Assembly: GCF_900313025.1 (NCBI RefSeq) | Contig: NZ_OMPQ01000002.1 | Coordinates: forward strand, 290,073-354,072 | Direction of reading: 5' to 3' | DNA length: 64,000 nt | Source: Pseudophaeobacter sp. EL27 | Lineage (GTDB): Bacteria > Pseudomonadota > Alphaproteobacteria > Rhodobacterales > Rhodobacteraceae | Made by a program: the position numbers and the translations under genes | The notes under the pieces: generated by a model | Database searches by the model: none | What the model saw: only the letters and a program-made list of their open reading frames with translations | Told to the model about the DNA's origin: nothing | Shown: positions 36,391 to 45,971 of the stretch, piece after piece | Layout: each line of letters opens with the position of its first letter | How positions within the stretch are numbered: position 1 is the first letter of the stretch

Positions 36391-38688
36391 TCAGATCTCC
36401 TTCCCTTTCAAAAGCCGCAGCGCATTGCCCACCACCAGGAGCGAAACCCCCACATCGGCGGCAATTGCCCCCCACATAGAGGCCAAACCAAAGGCAGTTG
36501 CCAGGGCAAATGCAAGTTTGGTCACCAGCGATAGCCCGATATTTTGATGGATCACCGCCATGGTCCGGCGCGAATGTGCGATCAGCCAGGGCAGGCGGCT
36601 GATGTCATCGCTCATCAGGGCAATATCTGCAGTTTCAATGGCCGCGTCCGACCCCACTGCCCCCATCACAACAGCAAAATGCGCCCGCGCCATGGCCGGA
36701 GCATCATTCACCCCATCACCCATCATCGCCACCATATTGTACCGCTCCGTGAGCCCCTCGATCGCCGCCAGCTTATCCGCAGGCAACAGTCCCGCATGCA
36801 CCGCATCGATCCCCGTGTCCCGCGCAACGGCGCCCGCCGCTGCCGCATTGTCCCCGGTGAGCATCACCACCTGTTTGACCCCCAGCTGATGCAGGGCGGT
36901 GATGGTGTCACACGCGCCCTCTCGCAGCCTGTCGCGCAGAGCGATTAACCCCATGGGACCAGTGGCATCCCCCACCACAACAAGCGTGGCCCCGCTGGCC
37001 TCGATCTCAATCATCTGCGCCTCGGGCAGATCCGCGGCAAAGCCCTTTTCCGCCGCAAACCGGGATGAACCAAGCCAGATTTCCCGCTCCCCCAGCCTAC
37101 CCTCGACCCCGCGCCCCGGCACCGTGCGGCTCTCACTGGCTGCCGCAACAGACAGGCCTTCGTGGGTTGCCTCTGCCAGGATGGCCAAAGCCAGAGGATG
37201 CGAGGCCCGTGCCTCTAGCGCGGCTGCCGCCTGCAACAGCTCGGCTATACTGGTGCTGCCCAAGGGGTAGAGCCCGGCAACTTCGGGGCGGCCCTCCGTC
37301 AATGTGCCGGTCTTGTCCAGCGCGATGGCCTCCAGTTTGCCCGGTGCCTCAATATAGGCGCCGCCCTTGATCAGCACCCCTGCGCGGGCCGCCGCCGCAA
37401 GTGCAGCCACAATCGAGACCGGGGTCGAGATCACCAGGGCACAGGGGCAGGCAATCACCAGCAGCACCAGCGCATTGTAAAACCAAAACCCCCAGTCCCC
37501 GCCCGCCAGCAGTGGCAGCAGGCAGGCCAGGGCAATGGCCAGGCCCAGAACTGACGGCGTATAGATGCGGGCGAATTTGCTGACCCATTGTTCCACCGGG
37601 GCGCGGCGGGCATGGGCCTCGCCCACCATGCGGGTAATCTTGGCCAGTACCGTGTCGCTGGCCAGTTTTGTTGCCTCCACCGTCAGGCTGCCTTCGCCAT
37701 TCAGCGTCCCGGCATAGACCTCATCACCGGCTTCCTTGGTGACCAGAGCGCTTTCTCCGGTGATCGGAGCCTGATCCACGGCCCCCGTGCCGGAAATCAC
37801 CTGCCCATCCATCGGAATGCGATCCCCGCCACGCAGGACAAAGCGCTGGCCGATTTGCACCTCATCGGCGGGCACATCAACCTCGCTGCCATCCGCGCGG
37901 ATCACCCGCGCTGTTGGCGGCGCCAGATTGAGCAGGCTCGACACCGCAGTGCGCGCCCGCCCCACGCTCCAGGATTCCAGGGTCAGCGAGAGGGCAAAGA
38001 AAAACGCCACGGTTGCGGCTTCGAAAAACTCACCCAGCCCCAGCGCTCCCGCAACCGCGACAACCATCAAAAGGTTCATATCAGGTGAGAGATTGCGCAC
38101 CGCATACCAGGCCTTTGGCAGAACCAACCAAACCCCAAAGATCACCGCGATAAGGAACAACACCAGCTCACCCATGGGCACAGGCAGGTCACCGTGACCG
38201 GCAAACAATTGCCCCAGGCCTGCGGCGCCGGAATGGGTGACATGCCAGGCCAGACCACCGCCCCAGAACAGGGCACTGGCGGTGGTAAAGCGCTTTTGCC
38301 GGGTGAGATGCACTGCCTGATCGGCCGCGGCACTGGCGGCCTCCCAGGGCTTGGCCTGCATGCCGGTCTTTGCCACCAGATCCTGCAGTTCTTCATCTGA
38401 GATCTGTCTGGCCGAAGCCAGCAGCGTCATGCGTCCGTTGAGCACATCAAAACCGAGATGATCCGCCCCCCCTACCGCTGGCCCTAGGACACGGTTGAGG
38501 GTTGCGACCTCCTCGGCACAGCACAATCCATTGACGCGAAAACTGCGCCCGGAGCTGAGCTGAACCGCCTCCACGGCGGGACCCACGGCCCCGTTGTTGC
38601 AACAGTTCGTAGTCTCACCGGAGTGGACATGGGCTTTGGTATCGGCGGCGTTCAGTTTGGGGGTGCTACAACAGCTATCTTGGGGCAT
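36391..38688 (-). CDS. zntA: Heavy-metal P1B-type ATPase (Zn/Cd/Pb exporter, ZntA-like)
   Basis: A 765-residue efflux ATPase. An N-terminal Cys-rich segment (DSCCSTP, TNCCNN) precedes one heavy-metal-associated domain with GLCCAEEVATL, where the usual ZntA pattern is DCAEE. The membrane CPC motif is IACPCALVIST, the phosphorylation site is LDKTGTLTEG, and the hinge is MMGDGVNDAPAMARA. The CPC motif and paired Cys suggest Zn(II)/Cd(II)/Pb(II). AGAGG lies ahead of the ATG. It has a MerR-type promoter with a 19-bp spacer upstream and the regulator directly downstream. Confidence 0.93.
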   Translation of the reverse strand: MPQDSCCSTPKLNAADTKAHVHSGETTNCCNNGAVGPAVEAVQLSSGRSFRVNGLCCAEEVATLNRVLGPAVGGADHLGFDVLNGRMTLLASARQISDEELQDLVAKTGMQAKPWEAASAAADQAVHLTRQKRFTTASALFWGGGLAWHVTHSGAAGLGQLFAGHGDLPVPMGELVLFLIAVIFGVWLVLPKAWYAVRNLSPDMNLLMVVAVAGALGLGEFFEAATVAFFFALSLTLESWSVGRARTAVSSLLNLAPPTARVIRADGSEVDVPADEVQIGQRFVLRGGDRIPMDGQVISGTGAVDQAPITGESALVTKEAGDEVYAGTLNGEGSLTVEATKLASDTVLAKITRMVGEAHARRAPVEQWVSKFARIYTPSVLGLAIALACLLPLLAGGDWGFWFYNALVLLVIACPCALVISTPVSIVAALAAAARAGVLIKGGAYIEAPGKLEAIALDKTGTLTEGRPEVAGLYPLGSTSIAELLQAAAALEARASHPLALAILAEATHEGLSVAAASESRTVPGRGVEGRLGEREIWLGSSRFAAEKGFAADLPEAQMIEIEASGATLVVVGDATGPMGLIALRDRLREGACDTITALHQLGVKQVVMLTGDNAAAAGAVARDTGIDAVHAGLLPADKLAAIEGLTERYNMVAMMGDGVNDAPAMARAHFAVVMGAVGSDAAIETADIALMSDDISRLPWLIAHSRRTMAVIHQNIGLSLVTKLAFALATAFGLASMWGAIAADVGVSLLVVGNALRLLKGKEI

Positions 38689-38718
38689 TGGGGCCTCTTG
38701 GTTTTCAAAGACCTACCC

Positions 38719-38749
38719 TAGATAGAACCTCCAGCAACTAGAGGTTCAA
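38719..38749 (-). promoter_or_regulatory. MerR-type promoter and operator of zntA-zntR
   Basis: On the minus strand the -35 is TTGAAC (38749-38744) and the -10 is TATCTA (38724-38719), with a 19-bp spacer. The spacer contains the dyad ACCTCTAGTTGCTGGAGGT (38745-38727). An over-long spacer filled by a dyad is the hallmark of MerR-activated promoters, where metal-bound regulator untwists the DNA. Confidence 0.85.
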
Positions 38750-38858
38750 GAGGTTTCAGGAATTTCTTTTACCCCTGCTTGCTGCCCGTTGTTCTACCGG
38801 ACATTTGCCCCACCCTGCCCCAGAACCCGGGACAGCAAAGTTTTAGGATTAGTGGTGG

Positions 38859-39878
38859 TCACCCGGCCATGGCACGGGCGGATGCCTGCCCTGCCTCGCA
38901 ATAGGCGCTGCGGCGTACTGCCTGCGGGCTGACGCCCAGCTGTTTGTGAAACCAGCGCGACAGATTTGACCGGGTGCCAAAGCCCGTGGCCGCAACGATC
39001 TCATAGACATTCATGCTGGTATGAGTCAGCAGCTGATGCGCACGCTCAATCCGCAACGAGCGGTAGGCCGATTGCGGTCCATTACCGGTACAGTCTCGAA
39101 ATCTGCGTTGCAGCTTGCGGGTCGACACCCCCTGCTGCCGCGCCAGTTCACATATCGAAATCGGCTCTTCGATATGTTGCTGCATCAGGTGCAGGCTCTT
39201 TTCGATCAGATTGTCGCCGCCTGCCTTTTGCAGGATATCCAGCGTTGCTTTGCTTTGAAAACGTGTGTCACCCGCATCCAGCCCAACATATTCGCCCAGG
39301 GCATCGGCCATGAACTCACCGTATTGGCGGCCAATCAGATCCAGCAGCAGCCGCGGCGTTGCCAGTGGGCTGATGGCGGAATGCACAGGGTCAGCGAGGT
39401 GGTACTGGGTGCCGGAGGCCGCGCTTTGCAGCGTTTCTTCCTCCGCGGCGGCGGCAAAATTGGAATGCACCGCCAGAACATGACCGTCAAACATGCCGGC
39501 TTCGCGCGGCAGGAACACCGCCCCCCCAACCAGGATCGGCTGACGGCAACGATGCAGCAGTGTCTGCAACGCGGCCCGGTCACCGGCCTTGACCCGCCAG
39601 CGTGCCCGGATGTCGCCCAGAAAGATGCACATGCTGCGCTGCTGACGACCAAGGCTCAGATGATTGAAGTCAGACAGGCGCATGATCGACACGTCATAAC
39701 GCGCCTCTGGGATCACCTCATTGGCAGAGAGCAGCAGATCCGCAAGGATCTGGCCTGCGCCAGGGGCGGCCTCGTCGGGCAGCAGTATCGCCACCTGATT
39801 GACCTCGGTGATCGAAGTTTCGGCCGCAGCAGAGCAGCTCATGGCCTCGGTGTTGGGAACTCGGCTTTGGAACGTCAT
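38859..39878 (-). CDS. GlxA-type AraC family transcriptional regulator
   Basis: A 339-residue regulator. An N-terminal DJ-1/PfpI-like domain (VAILLPDEAAPGAGQILADLLLSA to about residue 170) joins a C-terminal AraC DNA-binding domain (ISICELARQQGVSTRKLQRRFRDCTG, then VYEIVAATGFGTRSNLSRWFHKQLG). GlxA-type regulators often control glycine-betaine, carnitine, arginine or related amine catabolism. GGAGG is well placed before ATG 39878; the longer open frame overlaps gcvP. Its location just downstream of gcvP on the same strand suggests a role in glycine or methylated-amine metabolism, but this is inference. Confidence 0.88.
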   Translation of the reverse strand: MTFQSRVPNTEAMSCSAAAETSITEVNQVAILLPDEAAPGAGQILADLLLSANEVIPEARYDVSIMRLSDFNHLSLGRQQRSMCIFLGDIRARWRVKAGDRAALQTLLHRCRQPILVGGAVFLPREAGMFDGHVLAVHSNFAAAAEEETLQSAASGTQYHLADPVHSAISPLATPRLLLDLIGRQYGEFMADALGEYVGLDAGDTRFQSKATLDILQKAGGDNLIEKSLHLMQQHIEEPISICELARQQGVSTRKLQRRFRDCTGNGPQSAYRSLRIERAHQLLTHTSMNVYEIVAATGFGTRSNLSRWFHKQLGVSPQAVRRSAYCEAGQASARAMAG

Positions 39879-39996
39879 GTCCGCATCCTCCGATTGTTTG
39901 CAGGTGCCCTCAGGGTGAGGGGACGCAGTTTCAAAGGGAAGTTGGTGCCGCCCCGGGGAGAGAGGAGAAAGGGGCGACACCGGTTGGTTGGTTTGA

Positions 39997-42855
39997 TCAG
40001 CTCTCGGCGTCGTCCTCATAGTCCGACATCGGCGGGCAGGTGCAGATCAGGTTGCGATCCCCATAGGCGTTATCCACCCGGTTGACCGGCGACCAGTATT
40101 TGTCGACACCCAGCGAGCCGGGAGGGAAGCAGGCTGCTTCGCGGCTATAGGGACGGTCCCAATCGCCAACCAGATCACGCACCGTGTGAGGGGCGTTTTT
40201 CAGCGGGTTGTTTTCCGCGTCGATCTTGCCGTCAATCACATCCTGCGCCTCACCCCGGATCGACAGCATGGCGTCGCAGAAGCGATCCAGCTCATCCTTG
40301 GGTTCGGACTCGGTGGGTTCCACCATCAAAGTGCCGGCCACGGGCCAGGACATGGTTGGCGCGTGGAAACCGGAGTCCACCAGACGCTTGGCCACATCGT
40401 CAACGCTGATGCCACCCTCGTCATTCAAAGGACGGGTATCCAGGATGCACTCATGCGCCACACGACCGGTCGAAGAGGTATAGAGGATCGGATAGGCCTC
40501 TTTCAGACGCGCCGCGATGTAGTTGGCATTGAGGATCGCAACCTTGGTCGCCTGTGTCAGGCCACTCCCCCCCATCAGCAGGATATAGGCCCAGCTGACT
40601 GGCAGGATCGAAGGCGAGCCAAAGGGCGCCGCCGAGACCGGACCTACGGCAGTGCCATACTCAGGGTGACCCGGCAGGTGCTCTTCCAGATGCGCTTTGA
40701 CACCGATCGGGCCCATGCCGGGGCCACCACCGCCATGCGGAATGCAGAAGGTCTTGTGCAGGTTCAGGTGCGAAACATCGCCGCCAATCTTGCCCGGCTG
40801 GGCCAGACCAACCATGGCGTTCATATTGGCCCCATCGATATAGACCTGACCGCCGTGATCATGGGTGATCTGGCAAACCTCCTGCACGGTTTCTTCAAAC
40901 ACACCGTGGGTGGAGGGATAGGTGATCATGCAGGCGGCAAGGTTTGCCGAGTGCTTTTCCGCCTTGGCGCGGAAATCCGCCACATCGATGTTGCCTTCAG
41001 CATCGGCAATAACCGGAACAACCTTGTAGCCAACCATCTGCGCCGAAGCCGGGTTGGTACCATGCGCCGAGGTTGGGATCAGGCAGACGTTGCGATGTGC
41101 CTCACCGCGCGCGGCGTGGTAGCTGCGGATGGTCAGAAGACCTGCATATTCCCCCTGCGCGCCCGAGTTGGGCTGCTGGGAGATCGCATCATAACCGGTG
41201 ATCTGGCAAAGCTTGTCGTTCAGATCAGCGATCATGGCGTGATAGCCCTGCGCCTGATCTTCAGGGCAGAAGGGGTGCAGATTGCCAAACTCGGGCCAGG
41301 TGACCGGAATCATCTCGACGGTGGCGTTCAGCTTCATGGTGCAGGAGCCCAGCGGGATCATGGCACGGTCCAGCGCCAGATCGCGGTCGGCCAGACGGCG
41401 CATGTAGCGGGTGATCTCTGCCTCGGCCCGGTTCTTGTGGAAGATCGGGTGCGTCAGATACTCGCTTTCGCGCAGGGCATGCTCGGGCAGACGGTATTGT
41501 TTGTTGGAGCTGTCATCCTTGCGGTCGATGCCAAAGGCGGCCCAGACGGCCTCGATTGTTTCCGCGCGGGTCTGCTCGTCCAGGCTGATGCCAACCTTGG
41601 TCTCACCCACTTTGCGCAGGTTGATGCCGCGGGCAACGGCAGCCTCCATCACGGTTTTCTGCAATGGGCCAACGGCAACGGTTATGGTGTCAAAGAAGAC
41701 ATCGGGCTCAACCGTGAAACCGTTTTCTTCCAGACCGGCTGCCAGACGCGAGGTCTTGCGGTGCACCGACTGGGCAATCGCCTTGATGCCATCGGGGCCG
41801 TGATAAACCGCATACATCGAGGCCATGACCGCCAGCAGCGCCTGTGCAGTACAGACGTTGGAGTTGGCTTTTTCTCGGCGGATATGCTGCTCGCGGGTTT
41901 GCAGGGCCAGACGGTAGGCTTTGTTGCCACGGCTGTCGATGGAGACACCGATGATGCGGCCCGGCATGGCGCGCTTGAGCTTATCCGTGGTCGCCATATA
42001 GGCAGCGTGGGGGCCACCATAGCCCATGGGCACACCAAAGCGCTGGGTCGAACCAATGGCAATATCGGCACCCATTTCGCCGGGCGACTTCAGCAGCGCC
42101 AGCGACAGGATGTCGGCAGCAACAACGGCGATGCCTTTGTGGTCATGCAGAGCTTTGATCTCATCGGTGAAATCACGCACATGTCCGTAGGTGCCGGGGT
42201 ACTGGAAGATCGCCCCAAAGACGGCACCGGCCTCCAGCTCATCGGGGTCGGCAACCACAACGTCGATGCCCAGTGGTTCGGCGCGGGTCTTGATTACCGC
42301 GATGGTCTGGGCGTGGCAGTTCTGGTCCACAAAGAAGGCGGCGTTATTGGCTTTGGAACGCGCACCGCGATGGGCCATGGCCATAGCTTCGGCGGCGGCG
42401 GTGGCCTCGTCCAAAAGCGAGGCATTGGCAATATCCATACCGGTCAGATCGCTGACCATGGTCTGGTAGTTCAACAGGGCTTCGAGACGTCCCTGGGAGA
42501 TCTCGGGCTGGTAGGGGGTATAGGCGGTGTACCAGGCCGGGTTTTCCAGGATGTTGCGCAGGATGGGCGCAGGCGTCGATGTGCCGTAGTACCCCTGACC
42601 AATCAGCGAGGTCAGAACCTTGTTCTGGCCGGCCACTTCTTTCATGTGGAACAGGGCGTCGCGCTCGGTCATGGCCGGGCCCCAGTCCAGCGGATCTTGC
42701 TGGCGGATGGCGGCAGGCACGGTGGCGTCGATCAGATCATCAAGGGTCTTGAAGCCAATCACCTTGAGCATCTCAGCCATTTCAGCCGGCGAAGGGCCGA
42801 TGTGGCGACGGTTGGCAAAGTCATAGGCTTCGTAATCGGTCAGTTTAAAGGCCAT
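39997..42855 (-). CDS. gcvP: Glycine dehydrogenase (decarboxylating), P-protein
   Basis: A 952-residue single-chain P-protein. It decarboxylates glycine with pyridoxal phosphate and passes the aminomethyl group to the lipoyl arm of GcvH. N-terminal half: [15 protein letters not shown] and [38 protein letters not shown] segments. C-terminal half: the PLP-Lys region [30 protein letters not shown] lies ahead of the ATG. It follows gcvH by about 110 bases containing a 25-bp repeat and a GGGGCC/GGCCCC hairpin. The 925-codon frame on the opposite strand is a codon-bias shadow. Confidence 0.97.
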   Translation of the reverse strand: MAFKLTDYEAYDFANRRHIGPSPAEMAEMLKVIGFKTLDDLIDATVPAAIRQQDPLDWGPAMTERDALFHMKEVAGQNKVLTSLIGQGYYGTSTPAPILRNILENPAWYTAYTPYQPEISQGRLEALLNYQTMVSDLTGMDIANASLLDEATAAAEAMAMAHRGARSKANNAAFFVDQNCHAQTIAVIKTRAEPLGIDVVVADPDELEAGAVFGAIFQYPGTYGHVRDFTDEIKALHDHKGIAVVAADILSLALLKSPGEMGADIAIGSTQRFGVPMGYGGPHAAYMATTDKLKRAMPGRIIGVSIDSRGNKAYRLALQTREQHIRREKANSNVCTAQALLAVMASMYAVYHGPDGIKAIAQSVHRKTSRLAAGLEENGFTVEPDVFFDTITVAVGPLQKTVMEAAVARGINLRKVGETKVGISLDEQTRAETIEAVWAAFGIDRKDDSSNKQYRLPEHALRESEYLTHPIFHKNRAEAEITRYMRRLADRDLALDRAMIPLGSCTMKLNATVEMIPVTWPEFGNLHPFCPEDQAQGYHAMIADLNDKLCQITGYDAISQQPNSGAQGEYAGLLTIRSYHAARGEAHRNVCLIPTSAHGTNPASAQMVGYKVVPVIADAEGNIDVADFRAKAEKHSANLAACMITYPSTHGVFEETVQEVCQITHDHGGQVYIDGANMNAMVGLAQPGKIGGDVSHLNLHKTFCIPHGGGGPGMGPIGVKAHLEEHLPGHPEYGTAVGPVSAAPFGSPSILPVSWAYILLMGGSGLTQATKVAILNANYIAARLKEAYPILYTSSTGRVAHECILDTRPLNDEGGISVDDVAKRLVDSGFHAPTMSWPVAGTLMVEPTESEPKDELDRFCDAMLSIRGEAQDVIDGKIDAENNPLKNAPHTVRDLVGDWDRPYSREAACFPPGSLGVDKYWSPVNRVDNAYGDRNLICTCPPMSDYEDDAES

Positions 42856-42901
42856 CTGCGGCGCTCCTCTGGAGAAGGGGCATCCAACCGGAGCTGTCGG
42901 A

Positions 42902-42926
42902 GCCTCCGGCGGGAATATTTGAAGAA
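42902..42926 (+). repeat. Interspersed 25-bp repeat, copy 2
   Basis: Identical to 29103-29127 in opposite orientation. It lies between gcvH and gcvP inside the glycine-cleavage operon and is followed by GATGATGAG and a GGGGCC/GGCCCC stem (about 42938-42960), suggesting a role in mRNA processing. Confidence 0.7.
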
Positions 42927-42966
42927 AGATGATGAGCGGGGCCAGAGCAACCGGCCCCGATAAAGA

Positions 42967-43332
42967 TCAGCCGATCAGGGCTTTGTAGCCGTCCAGATCC
43001 ATCAGATCTTCGAGCTGCGCGGCATCCGCCAGTTTGATCTTGTAGATCCAGGCATCGCCTTCGGGGCTGTCGTTCAGCGCGCCGGGGGTTTCCTCAAGGA
43101 TCTCATTGACGGCAACAATTTCGCCATCCAGCGGTGCGTAGATTTCCGAGGCTGCCTTGACGGACTCGATGACGCCGATCTCGTCGCCTTTTTCGAACTC
43201 GTCGCCTGCTTCTTTCTGCTCGCAAAAGACGATTTCGCCCAGCTGATCAGCGGCGTGCTGCGTGATGCCAACAGTGGCGGTATCGCCTTCAACGGTGATC
43301 CATTCGTGCTCTTCGGAATAATAGGTGGTCAT
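42967..43332 (-). CDS. gcvH: Glycine cleavage system H protein
   Basis: A 121-residue lipoyl carrier. The lipoylated Lys is in GVIESVKAASEIYAPLDG near residue 61, and the N-terminus has YYSEEHEWITVEGDTATVGIT. It shuttles the aminomethyl intermediate between GcvP, GcvT and lipoamide dehydrogenase. It lies between gcvT (32 bases upstream) and gcvP on the same strand. The nearby lipA supplies its cofactor. Confidence 0.98.
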   Translation of the reverse strand: MTTYYSEEHEWITVEGDTATVGITQHAADQLGEIVFCEQKEAGDEFEKGDEIGVIESVKAASEIYAPLDGEIVAVNEILEETPGALNDSPEGDAWIYKIKLADAAQLEDLMDLDGYKALIG

Positions 43333-43364
43333 CTGAGACTCTCCTCGTGTCTTAGCGTGTTATC

Positions 43365-44462
43365 TTAGCGTTTGTAGTTCTGGGTCACAAAGGGCAGCGC
43401 GACGATTTCCGCCGGCTGGGATTTGCCCCGAATGATCAGGTTGATCTTCTCGCCCGGCTCGCCGTGGCCTGCGGAGACATAGCCCATGGCGACAGGTGCC
43501 CCGACAGTTGGTCCAAAGCCGCCTGAGGTGATGGCACCAATGGTGTTGCCCTCGGCGCATTGCACTTCGACACCCTGACGCGCAGGGGCGCGGCCTTCCG
43601 GCTTGATGCCGACCAGTTTGCGGGCAGCGCCCTCAGCCAGTTCTTTCTGGATGCGCGCAGCCCCCGGAAAACCGCCTTCTTCCTTGCGGCGTTTCTGCAT
43701 GGCCCAGGTCAGCGAGGCCTCTACAGGGGAGGTATCGTTGTCGATATCGTTGCCATAGAGGCAGAGACCGGCCTCCAGACGCAGGGAGTCGCGGGCGCCC
43801 AGGCCGGCGGGCTCACAATCGTCATGCGCCAGGAAGGCACGGGTGATCTCAACCGCTTTGTCTTCGGGAATGGAGATCTCGTAGCCATCTTCGCCGGTGT
43901 AGCCAAGGCGCGACAGGCGGCATTCAACACCCATGATGTCTGCCACCAGAGTTTCCATGAATTTCATGTCACGGGCAGCGGGGCATAGATCACCAACAAC
44001 GTTTTCCGCCGAAGGGCCCTGAACCGCCACCAGAGCGCGGTCAAAGATCTCGGTGACCTCGACGCCTTCAAGGTGCTTGGCCATATGGGGGATGTCCTGG
44101 TGACGCATGGAGGCGTTGACCACGACAAAGAAATGATCACCGGCGTTGGAAACGATCAGGTCATCCATGATGCCGCCGTTTTCATTGGTGAAGAATGTGT
44201 AGCGCGCTTTGCCTTCCTTCAGAGTGGTAAAAGCAGAGGGCGCGATTCTTTCCAGCTGAGTGGCGACATCATCGCCTTTCAGGATCACCTGACCCATGTG
44301 GGAAACGTCAAACAGACCTGCTTTTTCGCGGCATTGTTTGTGCTCACCCATAATGCCCATGGGGTACTGCACCGGCATTTCCCAGCCAGCAAAATCAACC
44401 ATCTTGCCGCCGAGTTCGACGTGCAGGTCATAAAGCGGTGTGCGTTTAGGTGCGTCGGTCAT
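43365..44462 (-). CDS. gcvT: Glycine cleavage system aminomethyltransferase, T-protein
   Basis: A 365-residue tetrahydrofolate-dependent T-protein. Segments typical of the family are LYDLHVELGGKMVDFAGWEMPVQY-like N-terminus, AGLFDVSHMGQ, GGIMDDLIVSN, LGYTGEDGYEIS and GARDSLRLEAGLCLYGNDID. It releases ammonia and forms 5,10-methylene-THF. It starts a gcvT-gcvH-gcvP run. A strong terminator lies only 25 bases upstream, so it either escapes attenuation of the lipA-symporter transcript or has its own promoter nearby. Confidence 0.97.
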   Translation of the reverse strand: MTDAPKRTPLYDLHVELGGKMVDFAGWEMPVQYPMGIMGEHKQCREKAGLFDVSHMGQVILKGDDVATQLERIAPSAFTTLKEGKARYTFFTNENGGIMDDLIVSNAGDHFFVVVNASMRHQDIPHMAKHLEGVEVTEIFDRALVAVQGPSAENVVGDLCPAARDMKFMETLVADIMGVECRLSRLGYTGEDGYEISIPEDKAVEITRAFLAHDDCEPAGLGARDSLRLEAGLCLYGNDIDNDTSPVEASLTWAMQKRRKEEGGFPGAARIQKELAEGAARKLVGIKPEGRAPARQGVEVQCAEGNTIGAITSGGFGPTVGAPVAMGYVSAGHGEPGEKINLIIRGKSQPAEIVALPFVTQNYKR

Positions 44463-44486
44463 CCTGTGCAGCCCTTTATTGGAGAT

Positions 44487-44519
44487 AAAAACGGTGGAGG
44501 GCGCGGGGTCGCGCCCTCC
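44487..44519 (-). terminator. Rho-independent terminator between the symporter gene and gcvT
   Basis: GGAGGGCGCG (44496-44505) and CGCGCCCTCC (44510-44519) form a perfect 10-bp stem around four bases, and the minus-strand product ends in TTTTT (44491-44487). It sits between two genes of one functional group, so it may attenuate gcvTHP expression. Confidence 0.8.
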
Positions 44520-44527
44520 GGGTTTGT

Positions 44528-45946
44528 TTATTCAGCAGCCTTGTAGCCGGGCTCTTCTGATTGGCCGTTGGTTGCAAAGAACTCTTTTGTCACTTTGAAG
44601 ACAACAGGGCTCAGCAGGGCCAGGGCGATCAGGTTTGGCAGGGCCATCATGGCATTCAGCGTATCCGCCAGCAGCCAGATGAAGCCGAGGTCAGCGGTGG
44701 CACCAAAGTAAATAGCTACGATCCACAGCAGACGATAAGGCAACATCACCTTAACACCAAACAGGTATTCCATGCATTTCTCGCCATAGTAGGACCAGCC
44801 CAGGATGGTGGTGAAGGCAAAGATCGACAGGGCAACAGCGATGAAGTAACCGCCAAAGCCAGGCAGCGAGGTCTCGAAGGCCAGCGAGGTCAAAGCAGCG
44901 CCAGAGATTGCGGAGAAGCCTTCTTTGTCGCCATTGGCCAGGAAGTCAGCCACGGCCACATCCAAAGCGCCAGAGGCAATGATGGCCAGACCAGTGATCG
45001 AGCAAACGATAATGGTATCGATAAACGTCCCAAGCATCGCGATCAGACCCTGGTTTACCGGACCTTTGGTCTCAGCAGCAGCGTGCGCGATCGGCGCGGA
45101 ACCCAGACCGGCTTCGTTCGAGAAGACGCCACGGGCCACACCAAAGCGGATTGCCAACCAAACGGCTGCACCAGCTGCGCCACCTTTGGCCGCCCAGGGT
45201 GTAAAGGCATAGGTAAAGACCTGGCCCAGCGCATCCCCAACGGCACCGATGTTCAGCAACAGAACCACAATACCTGCGGTGATGTAGCCAATCGCCATGA
45301 CTGGCACCAACTTACCTGCAACGTTGCCGATGCGGGTAATGCCACCCAGGATTACCGCAGCGGTCAAGGCCATCAGGGCAACGCCAGAGATCCATGTTGG
45401 GATGGAAAAGTTCACTTCCAGAACCTGTGCAACACCGTTGGCTTGTACACCATTGCCGATGCCAAAGGCTGCAACGCCGCCAAAGATCGCAAAAAGCACG
45501 CCCAGCCAGGCCCATTTTGAGCCCAGACCGTTTTTGATGTAATACATCGGGCCACCGACGTAGTTACCTTCTTCGTCCTGCTCACGGTATTTCACCGCCA
45601 GAACGGCTTCGCAGAATTTGGTCGCCATGCCCACCAATGCGGTCATCCACATCCAGAACAGCGCACCAGGGCCGCCCAGGAAGACGGCGGTGGCAACACC
45701 GGCGATGTTACCCGTCCCGATGGTGGCGGACAGCGCCGTCATCAGGGCGTTGAATGGGGTGATCTGGCCTTCGCCAGCGCCTTCGCGGCCTTTGAACATC
45801 AGGCCAAAACCCATGCCCAGTTTACGGATCGGCATGACTTTCAGGCCGACCTGCAAGAACAGGCCAACGCCCAGAATGAGAACCAGCATTGGCGGCCCCC
45901 AGACGACTCCGTTCACCCATCCTACAAAACTACTTAACGCTTCCAT
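44528..45946 (-). CDS. Sodium:alanine/glycine symporter family protein (AGCS)
   Basis: A 472-residue polytopic membrane protein with about 10-12 hydrophobic segments. AGCS signatures are LSATIGTGNIAGVATAVFLGGPGALFWMW, EAVLAVKYRE and the YVGGPMYYIKNGLG loop. These carriers import alanine or glycine with Na+. GGGAGGG precedes the ATG, 25 bases after lipA. Its position within the lipoate/glycine-cleavage group makes glycine the likeliest substrate here, delivering it directly to GcvTHP; that assignment is inference from context. Confidence 0.93.
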   Translation of the reverse strand: MEALSSFVGWVNGVVWGPPMLVLILGVGLFLQVGLKVMPIRKLGMGFGLMFKGREGAGEGQITPFNALMTALSATIGTGNIAGVATAVFLGGPGALFWMWMTALVGMATKFCEAVLAVKYREQDEEGNYVGGPMYYIKNGLGSKWAWLGVLFAIFGGVAAFGIGNGVQANGVAQVLEVNFSIPTWISGVALMALTAAVILGGITRIGNVAGKLVPVMAIGYITAGIVVLLLNIGAVGDALGQVFTYAFTPWAAKGGAAGAAVWLAIRFGVARGVFSNEAGLGSAPIAHAAAETKGPVNQGLIAMLGTFIDTIIVCSITGLAIIASGALDVAVADFLANGDKEGFSAISGAALTSLAFETSLPGFGGYFIAVALSIFAFTTILGWSYYGEKCMEYLFGVKVMLPYRLLWIVAIYFGATADLGFIWLLADTLNAMMALPNLIALALLSPVVFKVTKEFFATNGQSEEPGYKAAE

Positions 45947-45971
45947 GGTTTCCCTCCCAATGCGTTACGGT

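Noticed and set aside
40186..42963. A 925-codon open frame on the plus strand opposite gcvP
   Set aside because: It mirrors gcvP exactly, has no recognisable domain, and is the usual antisense shadow of a GC-rich gene with strong codon bias.
43333..44527. Glycine riboswitch expected near gcvT or the symporter gene
   Set aside because: Only short gaps exist and they contain a terminator and ribosome sites; no tandem glycine aptamer core is visible.
44561..45520. A 319-codon plus-strand frame opposite the AGCS symporter
   Set aside because: Low-complexity polar product with no family features; complementary to a strongly supported membrane-protein gene.
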